Assembly: GCF_024868665.1 (NCBI RefSeq)
Contig: NC_079893.1
Location: forward strand, 14,867,286-14,931,285
Origin: Triplophysa rosa
Lineage: Eukaryota > Chordata > Actinopteri > Cypriniformes > Nemacheilidae
Length of the DNA: 64,000 nt
Reading direction: 5' to 3'
Positions 21,366-33,111 of this stretch are shown here, in pieces. Every line of letters begins with the position of its first letter. Positions within the stretch are counted from its first letter, which is position 1. Both the position numbers and the translations under genes were made by a program. The notes under the pieces are model-generated. The model worked only from the letters and a program-made list of their open reading frames with translations, did not search any database and was not told where the DNA came from.

Positions 21366-22100
21366 TCACTAAGCATGCGTACAAAAAATTTGTGCAATTT
21401 TTATGTGATACCGGCGTACGAACGTTTTCACGAACAAATCTTCATTCACTAAAACTTTCGTACTAAAATGTATTCTAAATATAAGAAAGAACAGCTGAAA
21501 GCACACGTACGCAAAAAAAACACCAGTTTCTCTATCTCTCTTTCGACCCAATGTATGTTTAATCTTAGGATAATATTTATATAGGTTAAATTATATATAC
21601 ACACATACATCTAAGCATAATATATATATATATACAGTATATATTTAATTTTTAAATTATTTAGTCATATACAGTGAGAGAGCAAGAAAAGCTGCTTTAG
21701 CCTATAGCTTGAGCTGCATTGTTTCCCTGAGTAACAGCGCTTTTATAGCTAATGAGAACTCTCTAAACTGTGTCTGTTTAAGGTGTTTAATTTTGTATGA
21801 ACTGATTTTGAGGACTGCACACTTGAAATTACTTGCAAGAGTGTGTCTGTAGACAGTGTCAGATGGGGTTGCCAGGAGAATCTTGACGTAAGTGACGACA
21901 GGTGGTGAAGGAAACGTTATGCGGAAAGCCCTAATATGGAGATAGACTGAGTTTGTTTTATGCAAACGACTAAACTCGTGCACTCGGCCGCTTATTTAGA
22001 ATAGCCCAAATTCACTAACATTAGGACAAGTTTAAGAACAAATTCATGTGCGTACTGTAGTGTATTTTGGGGAAACTATGAGTTTAACCACAGTAACATA
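21366..22100. other. Non-coding stretch with repeated 'ttcactaa' words, possible MITE
   Basis: Words 'ttcattcactaa' (21362, 21432) and 'aaattcactaac' (22008) recur at both edges, each near 'gcgtac' or 'cgtac'. This could be an old foldback element, but no duplication or clean inverted repeat was found. An (AT)n tract sits near 21620-21650. No coding motif. Confidence 0.3.
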
Positions 22101-22329
22101 CGTATAATTAATTGTGATTAACCATTAATTATTTTATACACTTTAACCTGATGCAGCAGAACAAATAACAGCGACAAACTAAAATGTACTCGTCCAGCGA
22201 GTGATCAGCAGGTCGTATATTAACTCTAAGAAATATTACTCCCCTGGCCTGGAAAAACAATATTCTTACTGTAGTACAGTACCACTTCAGAAATCTTAAA
22301 CAAAATCAAGCAGTTTAAGTGACCTTGAT

Positions 22330-23030
22330 ATGTGATAAATAAACACAGAAACAATTCGAGCGTGGATACACATGCGGTTTATTTATCTACACTACAGGGG
22401 AACTAAAACCAACTACTAACAAAGACCAAACATTAACAAACAAACATAAAAACGTAAAACAGTAGATAATGAAAGAAATAGATAAAGCAAAGAAAAAGGC
22501 AGTATTAAATCAGCTATTCACATCTGCACGAACCATCAAGGACAAATCTCCTTATTTAAAAGGGGCAAAGCTTATTCGCAACTGGTTAGCAATAGTTCAG
22601 ATACTTGCATTGGCTTCTTTGTTTCTCGGGACACGTGCTGGCACACGTATCAAAGGGTCCTGATGCGTTCAGAGCGGGCCGTGAGTCCGTTGATTTAGCT
22701 TGAAGCAAAACTGCCTGAAGAAAGCTGTCTCTGAGGAGAGGCAGGTCTCGAGAGGTTGACAGAATACGAGCGAACGCGCAGGAGCGCGAACGCACCCAAG
22801 CGAACGAACATACACAAAAGAGCAAGCTTTCCTGCGTGTTCAGATGTTTTAACACAGAGGGCGTCACGCCCCTCCAAGGTGGGCGATCCAATGTGATGAG
22901 ATAGTTTTGGGCGCGAAAACATGTTTCTTTGTCCGGCACACTAACTCATTTGCATTCATGGTCGCCTGGGAGTTTGGAGCAGGAATAGACTTAGAATAGA
23001 ATAAAATGAGTATGGTATAAACTACATTGC
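22330..23030 (-). repeat. Possible LTR-like sequence, - orientation
   Basis: Read on the - strand, this block has a GC-rich first part (about 22940-22680), then an AT-rich part ending in 'agataaataaaccgc' (about 22375-22390), an AATAAA-type signal. That arrangement resembles an LTR. No TG...CA borders or target duplication could be fixed, and no adjoining pol sequence is visible. The frames across it look non-coding. Confidence 0.25.
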
Positions 23031-23777
23031 TGTGCTATACACCATATTCTAAGACACAGGTCACTAACAGGCGGACCGCGGTCCGGGTCCGGACCCCTAA
23101 GCCGTCTCATACGGACCCAGACCTACAGCCAAAAGAAAAAGTTGTAATTTTAAAAACAGAAGGGGAGCTTCTGTTTCAACCGGTGCAGCTTTTGAAGTCT
23201 TTATGGTAGCGGTAGTGGAAATGCACAGACCAATTGCATGCGAGTTAAGCCACTCTGTGTAATACCACTCAACCAATCAAGTCTGTGCATTCCAGGATGT
23301 GAACATTGCGACTCTACAGTGCAGACACATGAGAGGGTTAGAGGCAAGTTACACATAAAAAAGACGGTAGAAAGAAAAAAAAATAGCGATCTGTCAGGAT
23401 CTGGGACTATTGTTTCTTGTTTTTTGCCACTAGAGGTCACTGTTTCACCTGTTGTTCACATTACCGTCATTGTCTTCACCTGTGCCTCATTTCTCCCCAG
23501 TGTATTTAAGTTGCCCTTTGTTCTCTGTCCTGTGCTTGGTGTTTAATGTCCAGTAGCCTACCTTTCGAGCAGTCACTAGCTTTTTCTGGTATGTCTTCAG
23601 TCTCAAGTTTCTTTTGATATGTTTCTTTTTCAAACCTTGGACATTGTGGATTTTTTTTGTTGTACTTATTGAAGATCTTTCTGTTTGACTCATCCCGATT
23701 GGATTACGTTTGTTTTCTCTTTTTTTTTTGGATATACCTTCTCATCCCGGAGGAAGGGAGAGAAAAATAAGGTACAA

Positions 23778-25651
23778 ATGGCACTCTCCAAAAAAAGAAA
23801 AGTGGACAGCGAAAATAGAGCATTTAATTCTGAATGGACAGACTCATTTCTGTTCATACTTCCTACTGGGAGCACTAAACCAGTGTGTCTCATATGTTCA
23901 GAAACCACCGTTGCACTTATTAAAAGTGCCAATGTCAAACGCCATTATGAGACAAAACATAAAGGGTTTGAACAAACATACCCACTCAAATCTGAAGTGA
24001 GATCACAGAAAATAAGTAGTCTTAGAGCCCAATATGACCAGTCCACCAGGATCCTGAACCACACATTCACTGCCCAACAACGTGCTAATGAGTGTTCCCT
24101 CAGAGTTGCTTGGATTTTGGGATAACACAAAAAAACATTTACTGATGGAGTGGTTGTCAAAGAATGCATGAGTGCAGTAGCTGAAACACTACTTGAGGGA
24201 AAACAAAAACAAGAACTTTGTGATAAAATAAAGCAAATACCCATGTCAGCATCATCTGCCACAAAGAAAGGTGAGATGTTAACTCAGGATATGCTAACCC
24301 AGCTAGATGAAGCCGTGCGTAATGCACCATGTGTAGGCTTAGCAGTGGATGAGTCCACTGACATTTGTGACAATGCTCAGCTGTTAGTGTATGTCAGGTT
24401 TTTCAACAAAGACCAGAGAGCATTCTGTGAAGATATGTTAGGTGTCACTCCCCTTCAGACCAGTACAAGAGGAGAAGACATCTACCTGGCCATTAAGGAG
24501 ATGTTACATAAGAGAGGAATAGAGCCAAAACAAATGATTTCAATAACCACAGATGGAGCCCCTGCTATGATAGGGAGAGAGAAAGGAGCTGTAGCAAGAC
24601 TGAAAGAGGACAATCCTGAGCTAATAGCTTACCATTGCATTATTCATCAATCTGTCCTCTGCGCCTCCCTGTCAGATGAGCATGCTGAGGTGATGAATAC
24701 ATTATGAAAATGATTAATTTTCTGAGGGCATCCTCTTCCTACCAGCATCGCATGGTTAGGGAATTCCTCAGAGAAGTTGATGCCAATGCTGATGATCTTT
24801 TGCTGCACAACAATGTGAGATGGCTCAGCAAAGGCAGGGTGTTAGCACGCTTTTGGTCCATCAGGAGGGAAGTAGCATCTTTTTTGGCAGAGCTTAAAAG
24901 TCAGAAGGCAACGCAGTTTTCTCTCTTTTTAGAAAATGAGAAACAGATGGATAATGTGGCCTTTTTGGTTCATATCACTTCACATCTGAATGAACTGAAT
25001 TTGAGGCTACAGTGCAAGGACAATTCAATTTGTGAACTGATGACAGCTGTCCGCTCCTTTCAGAGGAAACTTGAGGTGTTCAAGGAAGACATGCAGGGAG
25101 ACCGTGCACACTTCCCAGCAGTGCAGGAACAGGTTCAGGGACAGAGAGATGTGTCTTCTTTTGTTGACTTTATTGATAAGCTGATTGTTAACTTCAGCAA
25201 CCGTTTTGACAGCTTCAGGTTTGGACAGCAGCTCACCATGTTCATTCAGAACCCATTTCTCATCACAGATGTCAGGGGGTTCTCAAAGGAAGTCACACAG
25301 CACTTTAAATGGGCAAATGCTGGACCTCTCCAGATGCAACTGGTTGATCTCCAAGCAGATGTGGCCCTGAAAGAGCAGTTGGTAAAAACTGACCCCTTCA
25401 CTTTCTGGTTCCAAATGGTCCCCGAGACAGCTTTTCCAGGTCTGAGGAAAGTTGCCCTATACATCTTGACCATGTTTGGCTCCACATACAACTGCGAGGC
25501 AGCTTTCTCCACAATGAATATAATCAAAACTAAATATCGTTCCAGGCTCACCAATGAGCACCTCCACATGTGTATGAGAATGGCCCTGACTCCATTCAAG
25601 CCCAGGTTTAAAATCCTGGCAGGTCAAGCTAGAGCTCAATTTTCTCACTGA
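23778..25651 (+). pseudogene. hAT transposase (GTF2IRD2/ZBED-like), two lesions
   Basis: About 625 codons in total, the usual length for this hAT branch. The start ATG at 23778 opens a basic stretch (SKKRKV). A BED-type zinc finger follows: 'PVCLIC' and 'NVKRHYETKH', residues about 36-62. The catalytic domain shows 'AVDESTD' (about 24343-24363), 'TTDGAPAMIG' (24546-24575) and the 'YHCIIHQ' motif. The C-terminal dimerisation region has 'NCEAAFSTMN' (about 25492-25520). An in-frame TAA at 24123-24125 lies in an otherwise continuous frame, and a 1-nt slip at about 24700-24707 moves the rest to another frame. Both are single-event lesions, so the copy is recently dead. It would have cut and pasted elements with matching ends. 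Confidence 0.88.
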
Positions 25652-26081
25652 GCATAAAAGTAGGGGAATGGGAAATAAGAGGGGAAGAAAAGTGATACTT
25701 TAAAACTGTTCAGTTGTTAAGATGTATTGAGATTTATTATATGTAAAATTAGTTAAGACTATTCAGTCACGATGTAAAACAGAAAAGGGCAAATTCAAGC
25801 TTTTCCTCCCTTTATTTTATTTTTCTGATGGTAAGCACTTTATTTGAATATACACGATTTTCACATTTTATTTATTTTAAAATGCAGCCCTGCTTTTATT
25901 AACTTAATGAGAGAACATTATACATATCTACAGTCATACATATATGTTCAGTTCTATGTTACATGACAAAAAAGTAAAAATTGTCAAAAAGTTTTTGAAT
26001 TGTACTAAATTCATTTGACATGACAGTCAGGTATTGATTACATGCAGATGTTGATACAACTACTAGGCTAGTTAAATATAT

Positions 26082-26280
26082 ATTCAATTCAATTCAATTC
26101 AATTTTATTTATATAGCGCTTTTCACAATGTGCATTGTTCCAAAGCAGCTTTACAGGAGCAAATAAGAAAAACACAGAAAGGTAAAACACAACACAGTGC
26201 ATGGTGTTTATAGACCAAGCAAGATCATTATAATAAATAATATCTAATAAATAAATAAATAAATAAATGTTTAAAAATAT
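26082..26280 (-). mobile_element. L2-type 3' fragment with (AATTC)n tail
   Basis: It begins with four AATTC-type units, then 'ttttatttatatagcgcttttcaca' and 'tgttccaaagcagctttacagga'. On the - strand this is the conserved 3' end shared by fish L2 LINEs and the SINEs that borrow it. It ends in an AAAT-rich tract near 26235. 'aatatatat' occurs on both sides and may be the target duplication. It is inserted in the 3' part of the hAT element. Confidence 0.7.
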
Positions 26281-26878
26281 ATATCACACTAACTATTTAG
26301 ACATTATGCTTTTCCGGACCTTTGGGTTAACACATTTTCTCTAACTGGACCTCTTTACATTTTTGTTGAATACCCCTGTTCTAAGACATGAAAAGGGAAA
26401 CATGTAGATATGAAACATGAAGGGGTTACAATTACATTTACCTGTAGTTTGGACAAGAATGTAAATATACACAGAATACCACGACGCACACATGCATTGG
26501 AGGTTATATATTGAAGGTGAATAACGGGGAGACAAACATACAATGTGGGGGTATACGGATATGCACTTTAAACCAGTCTTTTGTTGCTAAATAGAGAGAA
26601 AGAGAGATTATTTTGGAATAAACCGAGGCTCTCAGCTTGTGGGCGACATGGTTTTTGTCACTTTAGACAAAAACTTTGATCCGACCACACCCTACAGTAC
26701 GCACGTGTTGTAAATGAGGCAGAAAGTTTTCATACAGCAAATTCTTCATGGCCAAACACTGGAAATCTGCAGGCCGCCACGAACACACCCTTCAATGAAA
26801 AATCAAGGTCTACGCCATATTAGCATCACAAAAGATGTCACATGAGACTAACCAAATATGATGTTAATCTGATTAAAG

Positions 26879-27086
26879 CTCTAGGACAGTGGTCACCAAC
26901 CCTGCTCCTGGAGATCGACTGTCCTGCAGACTGCAGCTCCAACCCTGCTTCAGCACACCTGTCTGTAATTATCAAGCAAACCTGAACACCTTGATTAGAT
27001 AGTTCAGGTGTGTTTGATTGGGTTAGAGCTGAAATCTTCAGGACGGTCGATCTCCAGGAGCAGGGTTGGTGACCACTGCTCTAGGA
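26879..27086. mobile_element. hAT-type MITE (copy 2), 192 bp, 8-bp target duplication
   Basis: The element (26887-27078) is almost identical to the one at 16750-16942: same CAGTGGTCACCAACC ends and same 'ctgtctgtaattatcaagcaaac' core. It is flanked by 'ctctagga' (26879-26886 and 27079-27086). It lies in an unrelated repeat. Confidence 0.9.
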
Positions 27087-27660
27087 GGAGTTTGTTAAAG
27101 TATGACACCTGGAAATTGCAAAAACTGCACAGAACTTGCAGTGGAAAGTGAAAATAAATTACTTCCCAGTGGGTTTAGAGCATGGGTCCGAGAGATTTCT
27201 TTCTGGGTATTGAGATGATAATTAATGACAAGTAAGTGCCACCGCTACCAGATTGTGTTAGGCTAACAGTGAATGGTTGGCAATAAAATGAATGCAGGTG
27301 CATTATAGTAGGATTTAGTTATTTATTTATATGTGCCACATTTCCTGTTGCCAGCTGGTGGTGCTATGACTATAAGTGACCACTGACATGGATATTTGTT
27401 CAGGCCAGGACTCATATCAAACATTTGAAGTTTGGGGCTGGTCGAACATTTTGTGTGCCTGATTTACTAAAGCTTCCTTACGAAACAAAATAAATATAGC
27501 CAATAAAGCCTATTAAATGAATGAAAAAAATAAAACAAATAAAAAACGGAAATTTCGCAACAAAATAGACACCTACCTAACTCACGTCATTGTTTTTCCT
27601 ACAATGTTAGTTCTGGTAGCCTATTATGTGAGAAATACGGCAGGACATCCTAAAATTCTT
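27087..27660. repeat. Interspersed repeat, sister of the 21.0-21.4 kb repeat
   Basis: The part around 27330-27460 follows the same order as 21230-21365 ('atttatttatatgtgccacatttcctg', 'tttggggctggtcgaaca'). The rest is AT-rich and non-coding. Confidence 0.5.
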
Positions 27661-29725
27661 ATTGTACATTTACATTACATTTAGTCATTTAGCAGACGCT
27701 TTTATCCAAAGCGACTTACAGATGAGGGAAACAATGGAAGCAACTGGAACAACATAAGGACAACAAAAAGCATAAGTGCAAAAAGAAAAATTTGTCTCAT
27801 ATAGCCTATCACAGTATACAGAGCAGGAAAGAGATAGAAGTCAGAGCTGATCAGTCAGGTGTTGACGGAAGAAATGTGTTTTCAGACGGTTTTTAAAGAT
27901 GGCTACAGAATCTGCTGACCTTGTAGCAGCGGGCAGATCATTCCATAAACGTGGAACCGATCCCGAGAAGGTACGTGAGAGAGATCTTTTACCTTTTTGG
28001 GATGGCACCACAAGACGTCATTCGTTTGCAAAGCATAGGGATCTGGCGGGTATATACAGTATGTCTGGATTAGCGAGTGAAGGTAAGGGGGGGCCAAATC
28101 AGTGGTGGTCTTGTAGGCCAGGAGCAGAGTCTTGAATTTGATTTGGGCGACTATAGGGAGCCAATGTAACTTAGTGAAGAGAGGAGTGACGTGCGCTCTG
28201 TACGGTTCATTGAAGACCACTCTTGCCGCCGCATTCTGGATCATTTGTAGAGGTTTGGTTGTGCAAGCTGGAAGTCCAGTCAGTAGCACATTGCAGTAGT
28301 CCAGTCTGGACAGAACAAGAGCCTGGACTAGGACTTGCGTAGCATGCTGGGATAGGAAAGGTCTAATTTTCCTGATATTGTAGAGGATGAATCTACAGGA
28401 CCGGGTGGTGCTGGCAACATGATCAGTGAAGTTAAGCTGATCGTCGATCACCACTCCCAGGTTTCTTGCCGTTCTGGAAGATGTAATGGTTGATGAGCCC
28501 AGTTGAATGGAGATGTTGTGATGACTCTTTGTGCCGGCCGGGATTACAAGCAGTTCTGTTTTAGCAAAGTTCAGCTGCAGGTGATGGTCATTCATCCAGA
28601 GCGAGATGTCGGCTAGGCATGCTGAAATGCATGCAGAAACAGTCGGATCGTCAGGCTGAAATGACAGGTGGAGTTGTGTATCATGCGCATAGCAGTGATA
28701 GGAAAAGCCATGTTTCTGAATGACAGAGCCAAGGGATGTCATGTATACAGAAAATAGCAACGGACCAAGCACTGAGCCCTGAGGCACCCTTGTGTCGAGA
28801 TGTTGGGACTCAGAGACCTCACCTCTCCAGGATACTCTAAATGACCTACCTGTGAGGTAAGACCTGAACCATTGTAGCACCACTCCAGAGACACCAACAG
28901 CCTTGAGGGTTGACAGGAGTATGTGGTGGTTAACAGTGTCAAAGGCAGCAGACAGATCCAGTAGGATAAGTACAGATGAGTTAGAGGCGGCTCTTGCCAG
29001 ACTCAGGGCTTCAATGACTGAGAGCAGCGCAGTCTCAGTGGAATGACCACTCTTGAAACCAGACTGGTTGCTGTCCAGGAGGTTGTTCTGGGTGAGAAAG
29101 GATGAGAGCTGGTTACATACCACCCGTTCAAGAGTTTTAGCAATGAAGGGGAGGAGTGATACCGGTCTGTAGTTCTCTAACAGTGCAGGATTAAGAGTGG
29201 GTTTCTTCAGTAGCGGGGTTATACGGACCTCTTTGAAGACTGTGGGAAACGTACTAGTGGTGACAGACGAGTTGATAATGTGGGTCAGAGCGGGAACAAC
29301 CAATGGAGAGATGGCCTGGAGGAGATGAGTGGGGATGGGATCTAGCTGGCAGGTAGTCGGGTGGTTAGAAGACATGACCTTGGAGAAAGTGTCATCTTCC
29401 GATAGGAGAGAGAAGGAGGGGAACGAGCAGGTGTCGGGTGTTTGGGCGTGAACAAGAGGCACGGGGAACTGACTGCAGATGGTGGTGGTTTTCTTTACGA
29501 AGAAAGACGCAAAATCATCAGCTGTTAAGTCGGATGGAGGTGAGGGGGCAGGCGGGCAAAGAAGAGCAGAGAAGGTTTTAAAGAGAGTACGAGAGTCAGG
29601 CGAGTCTTTAATTTTAGCGTGGTAGTACTGGGTTTTTGCAGAGGAGACATCAGCAGACAAAGAAGAGAGGAGAGACTGATAGAGACTGAGGTCAGCGGGT
29701 TCTTCATATTTGCGCCACCATTGCA
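27661..29725 (-). mobile_element. L2-clade LINE, copy 3, 5'-truncated
   Basis: The 3' end is at the left: 'acatttagtcatttagcagacgctttt' (split over 27675-27701), the conserved L2/HE-type tail that fish SINEs also use. The coding part runs up to about 29725, where the copy stops just before the RT-side linker, so the endonuclease domain is missing. It is the same subfamily as copy 2 inside the gypsy element. A solo LTR lies 58 bp beyond its 5' end. Confidence 0.85.
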
Positions 29726-29729
29726 CCAT
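27903..29729 (-). pseudogene. L2 LINE reverse transcriptase (copy 3), long frame, active-site change
   Basis: A continuous frame of 608 codons. It covers the linker (residues 1-130), 'LDPIPTHLLQAISP' (about 132-145) and 'NYRPVSLLPFIAKTLERVV' (about 192-210). The RT core has 'LLDLSAAFDTVNH' (about 268-280) and 'PQGSVLGPLLFSVY' (about 329-342), and the C-terminal region has 'LDYCNVLLTGLP' and 'LHWLPI'. The active-site tetrad is YAHD (+ strand 28680-28691) where L2 has YADD. The first of the paired metal-binding aspartates is therefore His, which should abolish polymerase activity although the frame is open. Without an endonuclease domain it is non-functional in any case. Confidence 0.85.
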
Positions 29730-29777
29730 TTAGTGCTTTGTGTTCATACTCAGGGCTCTTCCGCATTTCTGTACAGC

Positions 29778-30336
29778 CTACGTGTCGTGATTCTGCCTCA
29801 TCTTGTCATGTCTTTCTTGATCTTGTGGCAGAATCATGGCAGGATCTATTGTTTTATGTGGAGAGAGATGTTTTGGCCCTGTTGGCCTTCCACATCCTCT
29901 CTCTCTCCGGTGTAGCGTCTCTGTTCCCGCCCTTTCGTCTCCTTAGTTACAGTGTTAATTAGTTCATGCCCCGCACCTGTCCCTTCTTGATTTTCTCCCC
30001 TTTATATAGTCCTCATGTTTAATTGTCCTGTGTTCGGTCATTGTGTTTGCTGTGTGTATCAATTATGTGTATATCGTTCCTCTCATGTGCATTCCTGTTC
30101 TTCATGCCTGTGTCCTGTTGTGAATTCCTCTGTCTAGTCTAGTAAGTTTTGAGTTTAGTTTGTCTAGTGTTTGGTAAGTCTAGTGTGTAGTTAGTCTTTG
30201 TCTCTGTTTTTGTTGTTATTGCTTTGCCCCCTCATGGGTTTTTGTTTTGTCCTCTTGTTAAATAAATATCTTCGTTAACCCCTTCATTCCCGCTGCCTGC
30301 ACTTGGGTTCTTCCTCCATACAATCGTGACACTACG
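29778..30336 (+). mobile_element. Solo LTR, family S (copy 3), 5-bp target duplication
   Basis: A 549-bp unit (29783-30331) starts TGTCGTGATTCTGCC and ends AATCGTGACA, flanked by 'ctacg' (29778-29782 and 30332-30336). It has a TATATAG box near 30003 and an AATAAA signal near 30261, in the right order for an LTR. Sequence order matches the - strand copies at 5425 and 12789. Confidence 0.8.
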
Positions 30337-30615
30337 CTTTATTAAAAAGGTGTAGGCTATACTCATTTTAGCCATTTGGTCTGAATAGATTAAGCAACAT
30401 TAAGCATTTTAGCATGGTAGCCTACAGCTGCCGATGTATCGATGCACGCTGATGGCATAGTCAAAAATATATAGCCTAATATAAAAGTACAATACGCCTA
30501 CAAAATACAATGCGCCAAACAGCAACATCTACAGATCTAGTAGTATATATTGCCAGTGAGCACTCATTGTTTTCTGACCAGTAATTAAATATATTTTTCC
30601 ACTGCTCAGCCATGT
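30337..30615. other. Short unassigned spacer before DIRS copy A
   Basis: About 280 bp of AT-rich sequence between the solo LTR and DIRS copy A. No motif or repeat recognised. Confidence 0.5.
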
Positions 30616-31569
30616 AAAACGTCTTGGTTACGGCTGTAACCTCAGTTCCCTGATGGAGGGAACGACACGTTGTGTCGAGCCGACAGATGGGGTTCGTCCC
30701 TGAGAACCAATCGCTTCCGACTTCTTAGAAAAGGCCAATGAAAATTGGCGAATGAAATTTGCATGCCGGATTCCGCCCCCGGATATCCGGGTATAAAAGG
30801 GAGACGGCGTGCCTCATTCATTCACCTTAGTTCTGAGGAGCCTGAGACCTCTCACGGCTGCTGCAGTGGGCAGCACGTGTTGTGGCAAGAAGGACACAAA
30901 GTCTCGTTCCCTCCATCAGGGAACTGAGGTTACAACCGCAACCAAGACGTTCCCTTTCTGTCGGTCTCTCGACGTTGTGTGCCACAACACTGTGCCCTAT
31001 CACAATCTCTAGCGAAGCGATGGTGACTGGCCTGGGCGAAATTGTAACCTACCAGTGGGTAGGTAGGGGGTCCCAGAGCTTTACTTGAAAGGTGGGAAGG
31101 CCCCTGCCTTCGGCCTCACAGGCGGCGGCCTTGTTTCTCTAACAGCGAGAAGCCGCCTGGTACCGTAAGGCCACTGGGTAAGTGCTACTTCCTCAAGTGG
31201 GGGATGCGCTACAGAGACCACTTCCGACCGGAGGGAGGAGTTTAGTGGAGATACCAACATGGTCTCACCGATGGGGGAGAACTCTTAAGAAGAATGTGCG
31301 GACTGAAGGAGTTAACCGCGAGGTGGAGGTCCACCTAGGGAAGGTCATGGGTTACCAAGGTGGGAACCAATCATGAAGATACATCAGATGGAACCGCCCT
31401 GCTAGGGGGTTACAACGTCTGGTAGCACTAGGTCCGGTTAGAGCTATGATGTGGATAACTCAGTTGGTACCCGGCCTAAGGGGCAGGGCTGCTCTGCCCA
31501 GCCCGCCCACAGGAGGTGCTTGCTTAGTGATGGATGGAGTGCCTGTTCTTCACCCAGTGGGGGAAGAAG

Positions 31570-32400
31570 GGAGGCTAGTTAGTACGCTGACCCCCTTAGG
31601 AGAAAGGGGGGAAGGTACTGTCATAGGCGTACACCCTACCGGCCGCCAGTCTTGCCTGATGCCTGCGAGACTCGAGCAGATACCGGTTTTACGTGGAGGC
31701 TGTAGAACCTCGCGAAGGTGATGGGTGCAGCCCAACCCGCAGCTCTGCAGATGTCTGCCAGAGAGGCGCCTCGAGCCAGTGCCCAAGAGGAGGCTGTACT
31801 CCGTGTGGAGAGAGCTCTCACCCAGAGGGCGTAGGCGATCTTAGGACAGGCACGTGATAGTGACAGCGTCCATGATCCAGTGTGCCAATCTCTGTTTGAG
31901 ACAGCCCTCCCTGCTGATCTCCAAAACAGACAAAGAGCTGCTCAGAGCTCCTGTGGCTCTGCGTGCGGTCCAAGCAGAGGCGCAATGCGCGTACTGGACA
32001 CAACACAAATGGGGTTGGGTCTTCCTCCCCGGTGGGGAGCGCCTGTAAGTTCACCACCTGGTGTAGGGGGAGTGGTGGGAACTTTGGGCACGTAGCCGGG
32101 CCGGGGTCTCAGGATAGCGTGAGAATCACCGGGCCCGAGTTCTAGGCAATCTGTGGACACGGAGAATGCTTGCAGGTCCGCTACCCTCTTGAGCGCCATC
32201 CGGAGAGCCGTCTTCATCGTGAGGTGAGAAAGAGCGGCATCTCTGAGGGGCTCCAGGACCGCATCAACGTCGCAAGAGGGTACGGAGCGCAGGTGAGGCG
32301 GTAGCCTTCCCACGCCCCTTACGAACCAAATGATCAGGTTGTGCTGTCCTAGAGATTACCAGCAACTGAGTCGTGATGAGCGGCAATAGCAGCTCCATAC
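31570..32400 (-). pseudogene. DIRS-A tyrosine recombinase
   Basis: This is the DIRS integration enzyme, which takes the place of a DDE integrase. On the - strand it reads 'MKTALRMALKRVADLQAFSVSTDCLELGPG' and, after a frameshift, 'PVRALRLCLDRTQS' and 'SEQLFVCFGDQQGGLS'. The C-terminal frame 31636-31821 has 'RALSTRSTASSWALARGASLADICRAAGWAAPITFARFYSL'-type residues, broken here across frames. The final 'FYSL' supplies the nucleophile Tyr and 'STRS' the second Arg. The family normally has His where this copy has Leu in 'RALSTR' (31813-31830 region). Frameshifts make it non-functional. Confidence 0.82.
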
Positions 32401-32499
32401 AGGTTCAGTGTGGAAGGAGAGATTACTCTCGAGTCTCTGGAAGGAAAGCATGTACCCGATCAAGCAACTCTGCGGGTCGTCTCTTCGAGAAGAGCACCA

Positions 32500-33110
32500 G
32501 GATGAGAAGAGGCACCACTTACAGGCGTATAGTGGCCAGTGCCCTAGCCTGAGTAGTGGTCTTAACCGCCGCATGGGGTAGGCCACTCAGGATCTCCTCG
32601 TTCCGTCCAGGGGCCAGACATGGAGGTTCCAGAGGTCTGGCCCGGGATGCCATAACATGCCCTTCCCCTGGGAAAACAGGTCCTTCGTCAGGGGAATCGG
32701 CAAGGGGGGAGCTGTCGTCAAGAGCATTAGCTCTGAGAACCAAGTCCGGTTGGGCCAGTATGGCGCAACTAGTACACTTGATGCTCCACTTCCCTGACCT
32801 CGCACGGGGTCTGTGCAATGAGGCTCACTGGGGGGAAGGCGTACTTCCACTTGTCCCACGGCCAGCTGTGCGCTAGAGCCTCCGTGCCGAGGCAGGGAGT
32901 ACCTTAGCGGCAATGGTTGGTGTCCAGGGAGGTGAAGGGGTCTACCTGAGCCCGCCGGGACTGTCCCCAATGAGCTGGCTACATGGGGGTGGAGTCGCCA
33001 CTCTCCGCGAGGCGTCAACTGACGAGAAAGCACATCGGCTGTCTGGTTCAGGTCACCTGGGATATGTGTGGCCCTGCGGACTCCACAGGAGGAGGCGTCG
33101 GGCGAGTCGT
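32500..33110 (-). pseudogene. DIRS-A Dam-like methyltransferase domain
   Basis: It lies between RNase H and the recombinase, where fish DIRS elements carry a domain related to phage Dam methyltransferases. Visible pieces on the - strand are 'PSEPHCTDPVRGQG' (shifted frame), 'LVAPYWPNRTWFSELMLLTTAPPLPIP' (about 32670-32760) and the linker 'LWNLHVWPLDGTRRS' (about 32587-32630). The role of this domain in the life cycle is not established. Frame breaks are present. Confidence 0.65.
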
Positions 33111-33111
33111 G

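Larger units (their letters stand above)
23047..26386 (+). mobile_element. hAT transposon, 3.3 kb, near-complete, 8-bp target duplication
   Basis: The element spans 23055-26378 between identical 8-bp repeats 'ttctaaga' (23047-23054 and 26379-26386). Its left end (CACAGGTCAC, next to 'ggcggaccgcggtccgggtccgga') and right end (CAGGGGTATT read inward) are short imperfect terminal inverted repeats of hAT type. It encodes a BED-finger transposase on the + strand. A short L2-type 3' fragment lies near its right end (26082-26275). A possible LTR-like fragment starting TGTCAGGATC (about 23395) lies in the leader. Confidence 0.85.

Noticed and set aside
22586..22939. 117-codon - strand Arg/Ser-rich frame
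   Set aside because: It lies in an LTR-like GC-rich block and has no recognisable domain; a second overlapping frame is equally open.
30630..30960. Palindromes as possible transcription terminators
   Set aside because: These are DIRS terminal modules repeated at every copy's ends; hairpin terminators are not expected in a vertebrate genome.
31446..31721. 91-codon + strand frame in the 3' region of DIRS-A
   Set aside because: Non-coding end of a - strand element; no counterpart protein in the family.
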